Shown: piece after piece, positions 29,101 through 36,313 of the stretch
Layout: each line of letters opens with the position of its first letter
How positions within the stretch are numbered: the stretch's first letter is position 1
DNA from: UBA935 sp031556725
Lineage (GTDB): Bacteria > Bacillota > Clostridia > Lachnospirales > Lachnospiraceae
Assembly (NCBI GenBank): GCA_031556725.1
Contig: JAVBSL010000006.1
Location: 75,157-139,156, forward strand
Direction of reading: 5' to 3'
Length of the DNA: 64,000 nucleotides
The notes under the pieces: generated by a model
Database searches by the model: none
What the model was told of the DNA's origin: nothing
What the model saw: the letters and a program-made list of their open reading frames with translations, nothing else
Program-made: the position numbers and the translations under genes

Positions 29101-32100
29101 ACTATGAGGATATCTATGTAACCATAAACTTTACGGTTGTTCCCAAAACACAGGTGAACATAGAAGGTGCTGCGGCCAATGATGGCATCTACAATGGCAA
29201 TGAGCACAACGGTTATACCGGCACCCCCACAACCTCGGAGGGCAGTCCTACACTTGAATACTGGTACACCGGAACACAAAGTGACGGTACACCCTATAGT
29301 GCAGCGACCCCGCCCATAGAGCCGGGCAGCTATACGCTGACCATCTCCGTAGATCCGGATGACATTGACTATACCGGTAGCGTGGACATAGACTTTATTA
29401 TTGATAAGATGGCAGCTCCGGCTGCGCCCGCTATGGGTAAAACTGATGTGACCACCTACAACGGAAGCGACGGCCAGATTACAGGACTGCCCGCCGGTAG
29501 TACATTGTATGAGTACAGCGCGGACGGCATCACATATACGGCAGTGACAGTGGATGCCGATGGACAGATCACAGGACTGCCCGCGGGAACGTACTATGTA
29601 CGTCTGAAGGAAACCGGCACCACCAAAGCCGGTAACGCCGCTCAGGTCACGATAGGTCAGCCGCGCCAGGTAATGGTGACGGTCAATAGAAACGGAAGCG
29701 GCTGGGAGGATCACGGCAAGACCTTCACTTTACGGCAGGGCGGAAATGTAATCGATACCGGCAGCGGAACGGGTCCGGCCATTACCTTTAACGTAAATGA
29801 CGATACTGCCCTCTATGAATTGTACGATGATACAATCGATACCGGCATAACGGTAAATGTCAGCGGCGGCAATGCCACCGCCACGATCAACTACTATACC
29901 GTGGAGTTTAGTGTAACCGACGAAGCGGGAGTTTCGGGCAGTACGATCAGTGCCTCCTACGACGGCATTGATATTAGTAATGCCGCAACAGTAATCGGCG
30001 GCAAAACGCTGGAAATCACGATAAACGGAACAACCGGCGCGGATGCTTATAGCTACGCGTGGAGCGGTGCGGGCACCGGCGGCGAAGGAACGGCTGACCT
30101 CACCATCAATACCCTTGCAGGCCAGGTTAACGCCACCTGCACGGTAACCCCTGTAACAGCCGGTATTACCGTTTCAGCCGAAGGGCTTGGCAGTCTTAGG
30201 TACGGGGATGCTGTAGAGGGAAAGATCGTGTTTACCCTTGCTGATGAAAATGGTACCTTTGCGTATGCTGACACATCTCCGATGGTGCTCACATTTTTTA
30301 AAACAGAAGGACATGAAGTAGATGAAGCGGCAATCCTTGCAGCGGAAGGACCAGAAAAAAAGAAGTCCGCAATTCCGGCAGAAGGTGAATCCGAAACTGA
30401 CGAGACTGCACCACCGGCAGCAGATGGGTCTGAAACTGACGAGACTGCACCACCGGCAGCAGATGGGAATGGAACTGACGAAACTGTACCACCTGTAGCT
30501 GGCGGGTCTGAAACTGACGGCCCCCCGCTCCCAACAGTGGATGAGAATGAAATGAATAAGTTTACGCTGTTTGTGGCAGAAGCAGGTGACATTTCAGGAA
30601 ACAGTTTGATGGTTATGCAGGGCGGTGCACCTGACTTGCTAACCTATGAGTTTTATGCAGGGGATTTCAGCGTCGGTAATCTTCCCGCCGGTCTTTCGAC
30701 CGGTACGGCAACAAGAATAAGCGATACACGGGTGGAAATCGCCGTTACAGGTACTGTAACAGGTGTAGGCTCATCTGATTTAAGTATTCCGGCAACCATA
30801 CCTACAGTGAATGTGGTAGGTACGCAAAGTGATGTTACGGTAACAGGCACCATTATGCTGACGGTTGGCAAAGCAGGCGGTCCGGCAGCTCCGGGCACTA
30901 CCGCCACCGAGAATCATATAACCGGTGAACATAATATTAATGGTATCGGTACAGACATGGAATTCTCCACGGACGGTGGTCTGACCTGGACCAATTATGA
31001 CGGTTCAAACCTTCCTGATCTCACCGGAGATGCTACGATTCAAATCAGATATGCCGAAACTGCAACCCATGAAGCAGGGGGCATCACCACGTTAACCTTT
31101 ACAGCAAAAGGGAGCTTAAGCGGAACGGTGAGCATCACCGGTAACTTAAAGCCCGGTGAAGTATTAACGCTTAACACAGGCAATCTTACCGGCTATGGCG
31201 ACCCCACAACGCTGCGTTACCAATGGCGGCGTAATGGTGTAGACATCCAAGGGGCAACAGCACAAACTTATACGGCAGTCACGGGCGACATCGGTGCGGT
31301 AATCAGCTGCGTGGTGACCAGTGCTGCCGAAGATGGTTCGATTGCCGCTCCCGGCGTAACCATTACCGCCAAGGAGGAAGAAAAAGGCGGTAATGACGAG
31401 AAGGGCGGAAACAAAGCTGCAACGGATAGTACACCGCAGGTAAGTGCTTTGCCGAAAGCCCTGCCAAGCATCAGTCCCGAGCCTACAGGACAGCCTGAAC
31501 CCACGACAAGTGCGCAGCCCAGCCTGGCACCGCAAGTCAGGAAGCCCAGCAGTGAACCGGAAGCAAAAGTACCGGAAACCGTTAAAGAAACCTCTGGGGA
31601 AGCTTCTAAAAGAGCCGCATTACCGGAAATCCCGTCAAAAACGATTAAAGATACCACCACTTATGACTACGATCAGGGTTCTATTACACTGATTATTGTA
31701 AAGCATGGTGAGCAGGACAGCGTTGTGACGGTGGTTGATACCAGAACAGCAATAAATGCCATTCTTACTCCCCAGGAGCTGACCCGGGTGGCAAACGGAG
31801 AACATGCGGAAATTCAAATCCATATCCAATACCTGGATGAAGAATTAGAAGTACCCGAATCCGACAAGGTGAGCATTGAGGATTCCATAGACAAATATGC
31901 CGCCCAAATCGAAGGACTTGAGTTCGGCAGATACATTGATATAACCATGCAATATCGTGTCGGCAGCAGCGAGTGGATTTCAATTACGGAAGCCCGCAAT
32001 GAAATCGAGCTTACAATTGACATTCCGGATGATATGTTGAAGATTGGAGAGGTCTTTTATATGTTAAGATGCCATAACGGCATTACGATGCTTTTGGACG

Positions 32101-32336
32101 ATTTGGACAGCAGCAACGAGACTATTACCATTAGAACCAGGCTCTTTTCCACATACGCGATCGCCTTTACCTTAAAGGCAGCGGAAATCAGCCCGGCGCA
32201 TAAATGCCAGCTTTGCGGCTTTTGCTTTGAACCGCTGGGAATATGTATTTTTATCTGGCTCCTGATTCTGATCGTGATTGGCGTTACTGTTTGGGTTATT
32301 ATCAAAAGAAAAAAGAAGAACAAAGAGAAGCAATAG
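20160..32336 (+). CDS. giant exported repeat-rich surface protein
   Basis: About 4,058 residues from ATG 20160 (GGAGGG at 20148-20153). Order: signal peptide ending near VNAA; Gly-rich region with runs of up to nine Gly (about 105-400); an InlB/Listeria-Bacteroides-type repeat (about 412-487; LTYDANGG to LYAVW); two fibronectin-like units (around 21990-22640); about seven cadherin-like beta-sandwich repeats (22650-25110; NKDxxxYxV pattern); MBG/YDG-type repeats with YDG or YNG signatures interleaved with four YGDTL-FTWTGG units (25120-29410); a 39-base acidic/proline repeat; an Ig-like unit (LRYQWRRNG); a Pro/Ser linker; a conserved terminal domain; then CQLCGFC, a membrane helix and a basic tail. 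There is no LPXTG, so it is held by the helix. It is probably an adhesin or stalk; the ligand is unknown. Confidence 0.9.
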   Translation: MNRKVLKKRVLSYILITCIVFSMISGIDLGFIKWNGFGLKVNAAEYWTDWTTLPTTGGTTLAAGGTYRVDATSGTVTVSTPGLGKNGLTVPAGTTVTIYIPEGVKLEVTGGAGSASTAGGAGIYLPSDSTLIIRGGGTLSAKGGNAGNGSTGGAGSSGSISSGSSAPTSSSSWTGGAGGGGGAGGGGAGAGIGTSGGGGGNGGTKGAGLATESRSNWDSVGNGKSGGTGGGGTRGTASDASGKLYVLDTVTITGESGSTGTGGGRGGVTTSNTRLTDTGSGWTLNFAISNGGSGGGGGGGGIAYGIGSGGGGGGGGAGGGGGGSYVGNTYQFPHGLGGGGGVGGTSGGENGTAGTYSTVTSDNAGGSGSRTTTNAGSGGTGGATGLRGTSGTVFKADGATVIGAESTSSITTYTLTYDANGGCFAEEPASQTKYEDAAEYITDKIPEKEDCTFLGWSTSTSAKTATYTPGSAFTGNSETTLYAVWASLPTIAISRTILNERASADGGISDTLILSVTNGLFAAGAENNLQFANFPAGLTTKVTKIDNTMLLITFDGKAAERTRVDNASVMVPVNQITYSNYGGTAKADWPMTSTDFSFVFRQAAIQPNAPWFIGSDGVSEGPPWADSVSLNSARLNSYVSVTGSTIKERGFVYGPASAGTPAIGAGSTKVTSGSGAGQFSANISGLTAGTQYAFCAYAVTDGGTYYSTSETVTPSALCSMGSTSVLPIKDTQATIVGNVLTDGGSAISEVGVLYSPGVNPAINASGNITSANTKKAIFSTASSRPGTFSADLSELSPNVLYYVRTYAINESGVAYGAQVTMNTLVAGLDEKTYLSNLVVEGGAMVPAFNKDVHSYMVSVPSKRNNIQITPTLQFLSNATVKISCDGQSWLSTNGTSDKSGKQCTITGINGEAINVVYIRVTCDGKTRTYILNLISQPSDSADLSNLMLREETETGDIIGYTPKPFDRNIDNYTAIVTAATEKVYFELDMGDNALISAKINGTTAPAISGTAKAAGTVTLTGPTTTVTVQTTSEDGKNTRTYTVVIIRPASSSAYLTGLKAGSASNSSSYTLAPDFNTNQTQYGVAVPSSSDSIWLTPAAAKGSAITMSGISASGSALTVAAADADGSYYINGLTPGNNTVSITVTAPDGINTCSYTVVITRRVSDNTKLTSLTVKTSPAAATASQGTEQKLILPFNEAETAYMVIVEYDMNFGYIAPVVADSGANYYFSGDPVYSPETVISQNNPLILPLNPGSNEVFVHVIAADGNARNTTAVNIIRKVSSEAYLTDISGLGTLTPQFNKDQGEYSIVVDYATDSPTVTATPKTDTSTIALTVNDVPLVTGGAGTRTDTITLRRGINTLEYTVTAQDGITVRRYTVTVIRSASGNAWLEKLDFTPGGMVGGIELAKTMPDDGKEYDIDTDAHGNTYYYYIDNDGDRIVATEKSTGFDSYTLNYLETVPNNVSNVAVTAKPQDSNAIMYYSVNGGAPQVLESEAASSGIDLKVGNNEILIRVAAQDGETIKEYTLVIVRAGADNCALADEDGLSASNLSAPGMVPAYAPGVLAYTATTEPRFDKTTITAKAADKDARIIIRQQTEEGTTVLKDVTADGTDPTRAVAEDAALNEGENVFTVEVIAATGSSRIYTLTITREAPYEDMGACISPEEVNFPAELVNPRAKTYELNHTSTGIQTVTLTPAAADKPIGPAEDVSYTLGTFSDSGGVLSGKPTLNADGRTIEFTGAAGVVSGKTATLEIIIHTPNYADKAVTLTFKTVDKTQVTIGVESGKEPEDKPYDGDPARKPTVAELTIEDGDGVNKKPKILSEGEINYEYTGIDSKGDPYDPTDQPPTDAGEYKLTITVIDEDYDGKEEFPFKIDKKALTINGAIHTKPYDALTEAADTMVTLNGIVAAEDGMVQPGTVTAAYPSANAGTKALNITAVELTGTKAHNYTVTPKDGLIVAGITKASGLTASAPDNITFYEKLKDAKGGTFNLNNIALNKSDTGARSYTAGTFNDGFNILTGKPTVGGSTLSYTAAAGKAPNLTATLIITITTQNYQDTTVTFTFKTIPKKSVTITVDNDDLDIIYSEPFDEPDKNNDLTITDENGNDKPELKGDITYVYEGYNNKGEPYGPKSVPPKEAGDYTLTITIENEEYTGKTVIPFTIEKADPIVSWKLAYTATYGDTLGSVTLPTDNDPGTPGTFTWTGGSLTKVGPAGQQTHNITFTPDDPWNYKTVNKNAIVDVAKAIPNVTFPTGLRAACGDTLRDIDLSGKGTSTPTGTFTWTDSSEDVGGKGTQQHKMTFIPSDEANYLRVTQDVPVVVDKAAGLIVSLRDPVLYITKGAFDPASYALTTGVDGNLLLAAPNGEAKNVRFNIKDISGSNNIFAMNPNEPKISGDGGELNYTPNSPQNVGEMATITLTISSDNYKDIDVIITFEVIDLKPAFISGVTPKNGVYDGKTHKGFTTGDDDIVIKDSNGDVIPGDFTGKITYHYTGRDGTVYDSTSEPPTNAGDYTLTIIVNDGTYQGEKEINFKIDKAVPGVKWPESLSATYGDTLADLGTLTNEGEGTTKGEFSWTGGNSTLVGPAGKREHNLTFTPEDTQNYKTLTNNMAVTVAKANPNVVWPENLSATYGQTLANVTLPPNSGTTAGTFTWTGGTGTAVGAPPSARHNVTFTVDDTENYHSPQPQDVTVTIARAAGLTATNPADITFPEMLTVQRDGTFDLTQIVLNKSDTGKVTYKLEPFNAGGGVLKATPELDGSTLSFTAATGKSTGLTTEQVITISTDNYLDTTVTVTFKTIPKLHMEIEDIIPQNSIYNGEPYDGYTGKLKITDENGQDQTDSLKLKKTYSGTTSNGTSYGPAAQPPTDAGSYTFTIEVDNEDYEGQYGPANFTIAKASGLTAAPDTHELRIRAAATAQATYDVNGNIILSESNTGGVTYSLDGAPSGTLSIFSTNPAITGAGSLSYTPSSSKSEGEKATQRVKIATDNYEDIYVTINFTVVPKTQVNIEGAAANDGIYNGNEHNGYTGTPTTSEGSPTLEYWYTGTQSDGTPYSAATPPIEPGSYTLTISVDPDDIDYTGSVDIDFIIDKMAAPAAPAMGKTDVTTYNGSDGQITGLPAGSTLYEYSADGITYTAVTVDADGQITGLPAGTYYVRLKETGTTKAGNAAQVTIGQPRQVMVTVNRNGSGWEDHGKTFTLRQGGNVIDTGSGTGPAITFNVNDDTALYELYDDTIDTGITVNVSGGNATATINYYTVEFSVTDEAGVSGSTISASYDGIDISNAATVIGGKTLEITINGTTGADAYSYAWSGAGTGGEGTADLTINTLAGQVNATCTVTPVTAGITVSAEGLGSLRYGDAVEGKIVFTLADENGTFAYADTSPMVLTFFKTEGHEVDEAAILAAEGPEKKKSAIPAEGESETDETAPPAADGSETDETAPPAADGNGTDETVPPVAGGSETDGPPLPTVDENEMNKFTLFVAEAGDISGNSLMVMQGGAPDLLTYEFYAGDFSVGNLPAGLSTGTATRISDTRVEIAVTGTVTGVGSSDLSIPATIPTVNVVGTQSDVTVTGTIMLTVGKAGGPAAPGTTATENHITGEHNINGIGTDMEFSTDGGLTWTNYDGSNLPDLTGDATIQIRYAETATHEAGGITTLTFTAKGSLSGTVSITGNLKPGEVLTLNTGNLTGYGDPTTLRYQWRRNGVDIQGATAQTYTAVTGDIGAVISCVVTSAAEDGSIAAPGVTITAKEEEKGGNDEKGGNKAATDSTPQVSALPKALPSISPEPTGQPEPTTSAQPSLAPQVRKPSSEPEAKVPETVKETSGEASKRAALPEIPSKTIKDTTTYDYDQGSITLIIVKHGEQDSVVTVVDTRTAINAILTPQELTRVANGEHAEIQIHIQYLDEELEVPESDKVSIEDSIDKYAAQIEGLEFGRYIDITMQYRVGSSEWISITEARNEIELTIDIPDDMLKIGEVFYMLRCHNGITMLLDDLDSSNETITIRTRLFSTYAIAFTLKAAEISPAHKCQLCGFCFEPLGICIFIWLLILIVIGVTVWVIIKRKKKNKEKQ
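30393..30548 (+). repeat. 39-bp tandem repeat within the giant gene
   Basis: Four 13-codon units run in tandem. The first two are nearly identical (ETDETAPPAADG plus Ser or Asn); the third (GTDETVPPVAGGS) and fourth (ETDGPPLPTVDEN) have diverged. The unit keeps the frame, so slippage would change the length of an acidic, Pro-rich linker without breaking the protein. Confidence 0.85.
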
Positions 32337-32342
32337 GAAAAA

Positions 32343-32390
32343 TAATATAAAAGTGACGAACGCTGTTACAGGTTCGTCACTTTTATATTA
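32343..32390. terminator. bidirectional intrinsic terminator
   Basis: A perfect 19-pair stem (32343-32361 with 32372-32390) and a 10-base loop. The arms are A-rich then T-rich, giving U-tracts on both strands. It separates the giant gene from the convergent DUF6062 gene. Confidence 0.9.
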
Positions 32391-32400
32391 ACTTGAAATG

Positions 32401-33162
32401 TCATTTATCTGCTTTATAAACAAGATCGGCAGGATAGCTGCCCTTTAATTTCTGCATCCCCCGCTGGATCGCATCCCTGGAGGTTTTCCAATCAGCGTCC
32501 TGATTGCGATAGTCGAATTTTTCCACCAGCCATGCCACATCGGCAGACAGACGTTCCATATTGGTGGTCATCAGCCGGAACATTTCCGGATAAAATTCAT
32601 TTTTCTCTTTATCTCCAAGCCTTTGTTCCGAGGCTTCGCAAAGATCACCAAAATGTTTCAGACAAAAACCTTTGCTGTTTCTGATCTTTTCCCGAAAGGC
32701 AGCATCTTTTTTGTACATAACAAAAAATGTGTCCATATAGCGGTCGTAGGTATCGGTAAAACGGCTGCAAATATAACAGGATTTATCTTTTTCTTCAGCC
32801 CAGATGCCGATTGGATTTACCCGTTCGGTATTTTTCTTGAATTTACCCATTAAGGTTGACTTGGAAGGAGTGAAACTTTTGAACTGTTCATTCATTTCTT
32901 TGATCATGCGTTCGTAATGGGTTTTCAGAATCCAGCCGTTGCCCAGGGTATTGCCATAATCAAACATTTTTTTGAAATGAGTGCGGCAGAAACCTTCTTT
33001 ATCAGTATTTCCGCGAACATCACTTTCCATATAGGAAGAGCCGCTTCCCAGAACGAAATCCAAAAGATCCCGTTCCACGTCCCGTTCAATAAAACAAAAG
33101 GGACACTCGTCGTTAGCATTTATGGCATCATTTAAAGGAATGGTATACAGTTTTTCGCTCAT
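32401..33162 (-). CDS. DUF6062 cysteine-rich protein
   Basis: A 253-residue cytosolic protein with a duplicated Cys/His pattern: CPFC then GFCRTHF in the N-terminal half, CYIC then GFCLKHF in the C-terminal half. Each CxxC plus CxxH set could bind a metal ion. This matches the Lachnospiraceae family DUF6062, of unknown function. ATG start with AAAGGAG upstream (33169-33175 on the plus strand). It follows spoVAC by 41 bases on the same strand. A separate vegetative-type promoter at 33195-33223 suggests that it need not depend on spore-specific transcription. Confidence 0.8.
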   Translation of the reverse strand: MSEKLYTIPLNDAINANDECPFCFIERDVERDLLDFVLGSGSSYMESDVRGNTDKEGFCRTHFKKMFDYGNTLGNGWILKTHYERMIKEMNEQFKSFTPSKSTLMGKFKKNTERVNPIGIWAEEKDKSCYICSRFTDTYDRYMDTFFVMYKKDAAFREKIRNSKGFCLKHFGDLCEASEQRLGDKEKNEFYPEMFRLMTTNMERLSADVAWLVEKFDYRNQDADWKTSRDAIQRGMQKLKGSYPADLVYKADK

Positions 33163-33194
33163 GGGGTTCTCCTTTGGAATCGCTTAATGAGCTT

Positions 33195-33223
33195 ATTATA
33201 CCACTAAAACCTGATGCCGCCAA
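33195..33223 (-). promoter_or_regulatory. sigma-A-type promoter for the DUF6062 gene
   Basis: On the minus strand TTGGCG (33218-33223) and a perfect TATAAT (33195-33200) are 17 bp apart. The promoter overlaps the last codons of spoVAC (stop at 33204). Confidence 0.55.
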
Positions 33224-33665
33224 GCTGTAACAGATAGTAGATAACCCCCAGAACCCAGGAAGTAAAGATGCCAAACAGAATAACCGGTCCGGCAATGGTA
33301 AAAATCTTACAGCCCACACCGAAAACCTGGCCTTCCGATTTGTATTCAATGGCCGGGGCAGCCACAGAGTTGGCAAAGCCGGTAATGGGTACCAGGGCGC
33401 CGGCGCCACCGAACTTAACAATTTTGGGATAAAGATTGAAGCCGGTAAGGAGGACGCTCAGTAAGATCAGAATAAGGGAGCAGATGCTGCCGGCCATATC
33501 CTTTTCCAGCCCTTTGGTATTGATAAAGTAATTCAGGATAAACTGTCCGACCACACAGATAACCCCTCCGCAGATAAAAGCTTTTAACATTTGCAACCAG
33601 AGGTTATGAGTGGGTGTCACGGATTTTACATATTCCTCATATTGCTTTTTTTCAGTTTCATTCAT
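33204..33665 (-). CDS. spoVAC: stage V sporulation protein AC
   Basis: SpoVAC is an inner-membrane protein of the spore SpoVA channel, which moves dipicolinic acid into the forespore and releases it at germination; the Bacillus protein behaves as a mechanosensitive channel. The 153-residue protein has about four membrane helices and the family segments KAFICGGVIC, LLTGFNLYPKI, GAGALVPITGFANSVAAPA and KIFTIAGPV. The start at 33665 has CCTCC (GGAGG) at 33673-33677; the frame upstream is not supported. A sigma-G promoter lies at 33697-33726. In most Clostridia spoVAC, spoVAD and spoVAE are adjacent. Here spoVAD lies 2.7 kb away on the other strand, and no spoVAE is seen in the window. Confidence 0.93.
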   Translation of the reverse strand: MNETEKKQYEEYVKSVTPTHNLWLQMLKAFICGGVICVVGQFILNYFINTKGLEKDMAGSICSLILILLSVLLTGFNLYPKIVKFGGAGALVPITGFANSVAAPAIEYKSEGQVFGVGCKIFTIAGPVILFGIFTSWVLGVIYYLLQLGGIRF

Positions 33666-33696
33666 AGAGATTCCTCCAGTTAATACATTTACAAAG

Positions 33697-33726
33697 TAGT
33701 ATGTAAATATATTTGGAAAAATATAC
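33697..33726 (-). promoter_or_regulatory. sigma-G (forespore) promoter of spoVAC
   Basis: On the minus strand GTATA (33722-33726) and CATACTA (33697-33703) are 18 bp apart, matching the Bacillus sigma-G consensus GHATR-N18-CATWHTA at every position. The start of transcription would be near 33690, just ahead of the GGAGG of spoVAC. This is in line with forespore expression of spoVA genes. Confidence 0.8.
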
Positions 33727-33878
33727 ATTAAATCAAAAAATGATGCAACTTTGATGCAAGTGTCCTGTAGAATAAGAGAGAAAAATGTGGAAAAGGAAAT
33801 TGTCAAATATATGATATTGTGAAAATTTTAATTAAGTGTTAAAATATATTATATGTTGACAAAAAGGGTGTGTATCTG

Positions 33879-35210
33879 ATGGTGAATTTTGCGGGAATGG
33901 AATTTATATTTCGGTTTTTACCCGTTTTTCTGATTATATATTATGTAGTTCCCAAACGTTTTCGAGAAACAGTACTGTTATTTGGCAGTATTGTTTTTTA
34001 TGCTGTTGGGGAGCTTCTTTTTATCCCTGTTTTGCTGGTTGCAACGGGCTTGAATTTTTGGCTGGCCAAAAGAAAAAAGAAAAAGCAGATGATGGTTATA
34101 GCAATCATAATCGATGTGCTTATTTTAGTAGTTTTTAAAGGCTTAAGTGTGTGGGTGAGCAGTGACCTGCTGCCTTTAGGTATCAGTTTTTATATGTTTA
34201 AGATGATTTCCTATCAGGTAGATTTGTATCGTGAAGAGATTTCACCCAGTCCGTCTCTGAAAAATGCGGCACTCTATTTTTGCATGTTCCCGCAAGTGAT
34301 ATCCGGTCCTATCATGCGGTATGAGGAGGGCGATTTTGATTTTCCCAGAGAATGCAGTCTGGAAAAATTTGAAGATGGTTTGAAGTATTTTATTATCGGC
34401 TTTGGTATGAAGGTATTGCTGGCAGACCGGCTGGCGATATTCTGGAATGATATGCAGATGATTGGATTTGCCAGTATTTCCACACCCCTGGCCTGGCTGG
34501 GGGCAGCAGCTTATTCTTTACGGCTTTATTTTGATTTTTGGGGATATTCGCTGATGGCGGCCGGGCTTTCGGTGATGCTTGGTTTTCCTTTTATCCGAAA
34601 TTTTAACAGCCCATACGGAGCCAGAAGTATCAGTGAGTTTTATCGGCGGTGGCACATGACGCTGGGAAGCTGGTTTAGAGATTATGTCTATATTCCCATG
34701 GGCGGCAGCCGGGTAAATAAAGGCCGGATTGTCCTTAATTTGCTGTTGGTATGGCTGCTTACCGGTATCTGGCACGGCAGCGGTGTTAATTATGTGATCT
34801 GGGGCCTCTTATTGGGGGTACTGGTGGTTTCCGAAAAGCTATTTACAGGTAAGTTTCTTAATAAGATTCCGGTTTTGGGAAATATCTATATAATTGTATT
34901 GATACCTTTGACATGGGTGGTCTTTGCCATCAATGATTTGAAAGAATTGGGAACATACTTTAGCAGGCTTTTCCCTTTCTTCGGTGAAGTGGGAGGATAT
35001 ATCAATCGTAGTGATTTCAGTAATTATCTGCAGACCTACGGAGTGCTTCTGACAGCAGGGATTTTGTTATGTATTCCGGGCGTGTCAAAGCTCTATGAAA
35101 AATATAAAAAGAACATTTTGGTAAGCATAATGCTGGTAGTCCTATTCTGGTTTAGCGTGTATTTTCTGGTAAGCCAGGCGGGAAACCCGTTTATGTACTT
35201 TAAATTCTAA
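33879..35210 (+). CDS. MBOAT family O-acyltransferase
   Basis: A 443-residue polytopic membrane protein of the DltB/AlgI/PatA group, which hands acyl groups across the membrane to a cell-surface polymer. About ten hydrophobic segments are visible. Family motifs are PLGISFYMFKMISYQVDLYR, FPQVISGPIMRYEE, FYRRWHMTLGSWFRDYVYIP and the active-site TGIWHGSG. AAAAAGGG lies 10 bases before ATG 33879; an in-frame GTG at 33870 is less likely. An SGNH/GDSL protein follows after 17 bases, the usual partner in two-step O-acetylation. No dltA or dltC is nearby, so this is more like PatA/PatB or exopolysaccharide acetylation than D-alanylation. Target polymer unknown. Confidence 0.92.
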   Translation: MVNFAGMEFIFRFLPVFLIIYYVVPKRFRETVLLFGSIVFYAVGELLFIPVLLVATGLNFWLAKRKKKKQMMVIAIIIDVLILVVFKGLSVWVSSDLLPLGISFYMFKMISYQVDLYREEISPSPSLKNAALYFCMFPQVISGPIMRYEEGDFDFPRECSLEKFEDGLKYFIIGFGMKVLLADRLAIFWNDMQMIGFASISTPLAWLGAAAYSLRLYFDFWGYSLMAAGLSVMLGFPFIRNFNSPYGARSISEFYRRWHMTLGSWFRDYVYIPMGGSRVNKGRIVLNLLLVWLLTGIWHGSGVNYVIWGLLLGVLVVSEKLFTGKFLNKIPVLGNIYIIVLIPLTWVVFAINDLKELGTYFSRLFPFFGEVGGYINRSDFSNYLQTYGVLLTAGILLCIPGVSKLYEKYKKNILVSIMLVVLFWFSVYFLVSQAGNPFMYFKF

Positions 35211-35227
35211 GCAGGAGGAATGGGAAC

Positions 35228-36313
35228 ATGAAAAAAATAATTAAAAATGCTCCTGTACTGCTGCTGCTGATCAGTACAGGGATACTGCTCACGGTTATTG
35301 GCATCAGTGGGAAAAACAACATTTATGCAGGTCAGGAATATGATCCGGTGAAAGAACCCTTGCTTGCATTGGTTTTTCAGGGTATTAATGAAGGAAAAGA
35401 CCTGTTTGCAATGTCTGATAGCGTAGAGGCAGTGTCTAACGAGGCGCCGCCGCCCGAAGAGGCACAGGTATTGGCGGCAGCCGCTCCTTCTCCATCAAAG
35501 ACGCCGCAGCCCACAGTAAGGCCGACCGCCCAGCCAACAGCGGAACCGGAACCCACAGCAGAGCCGGATCAGATCCGGTGGCAATGGGAAGAAGGCCTGG
35601 AGCGGGGTTATATGGATGAAAACGGTCAGATTCAGCCCTATCGGGAAAGTACTTATGACGAGTATATAAATCATGTTTCGGCCGATATCTATGGAACCAT
35701 TGGAATAGAGCGGGCCGGTGAATACGGATTTGTGCCGGTAACAGAGGAGTATTTTGATGATGCACTTTTCATCGGAGATTCCCGGATGGTGGGTTTGCGC
35801 GATTATACAGACATGTCATCCCATGGGGATTTTCTATGTGAGACTTCTTTGACTATTTATAAGATTTTTGATCATAGTATTGGGAAAAAGGGAACGGTGG
35901 AAGCAGCTTTAAGTCAAAAGGATTACAAAAAGATATATATATCGGTAGGAATCAATGAATTGGGTCGGGGAACCACCGAGGATTATATCGGAAAATATAG
36001 GGAAGTAGTAGATAAGCTGCGGCAGTTGAAACCGGATGCCATTATTGTCATTCAGGGCATTATGAAGGTGTCAAAAGCCAAAAATGACACGGATGCCATT
36101 TTTAATAATCATAATATAGAAGCCCGCAATCGTGCCTTGGCAACGCTGGCTGACAACCAATCCGTTTTCTATATTGATGCCAATGAAGTGTTATGTGATG
36201 CTGAGGGCAATTTGCTCGAAGATTATACTTTTGACGAAATCCATTTGCTGGGTATTCATAACGAAGAGGTGAAACAATTTTTACTGGCCCACGGTGTGAA
36301 TAAAATTGAATAA
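35228..36313 (+). CDS. SGNH/GDSL hydrolase, acyltransferase partner
   Basis: A 361-residue exported protein: N-terminal signal/anchor helix (about 7-27), a Pro/Thr/Glu-rich linker (about 75-115; PTVRPTAQPTAEPEPTAEP), then an SGNH domain. The block I motif IGDSRMVGL holds the catalytic Ser, SVGINELGRG corresponds to block III, and DEIHLLG gives the Asp and His of block V. It would act outside the membrane, moving or removing acyl groups on a cell-wall or capsule polymer. It lies 17 bases after the MBOAT gene (GGAGG ribosome site). The sigma-G promoter of spoVAD begins within its final codons. Confidence 0.9.
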   Translation: MKKIIKNAPVLLLLISTGILLTVIGISGKNNIYAGQEYDPVKEPLLALVFQGINEGKDLFAMSDSVEAVSNEAPPPEEAQVLAAAAPSPSKTPQPTVRPTAQPTAEPEPTAEPDQIRWQWEEGLERGYMDENGQIQPYRESTYDEYINHVSADIYGTIGIERAGEYGFVPVTEEYFDDALFIGDSRMVGLRDYTDMSSHGDFLCETSLTIYKIFDHSIGKKGTVEAALSQKDYKKIYISVGINELGRGTTEDYIGKYREVVDKLRQLKPDAIIVIQGIMKVSKAKNDTDAIFNNHNIEARNRALATLADNQSVFYIDANEVLCDAEGNLLEDYTFDEIHLLGIHNEEVKQFLLAHGVNKIE

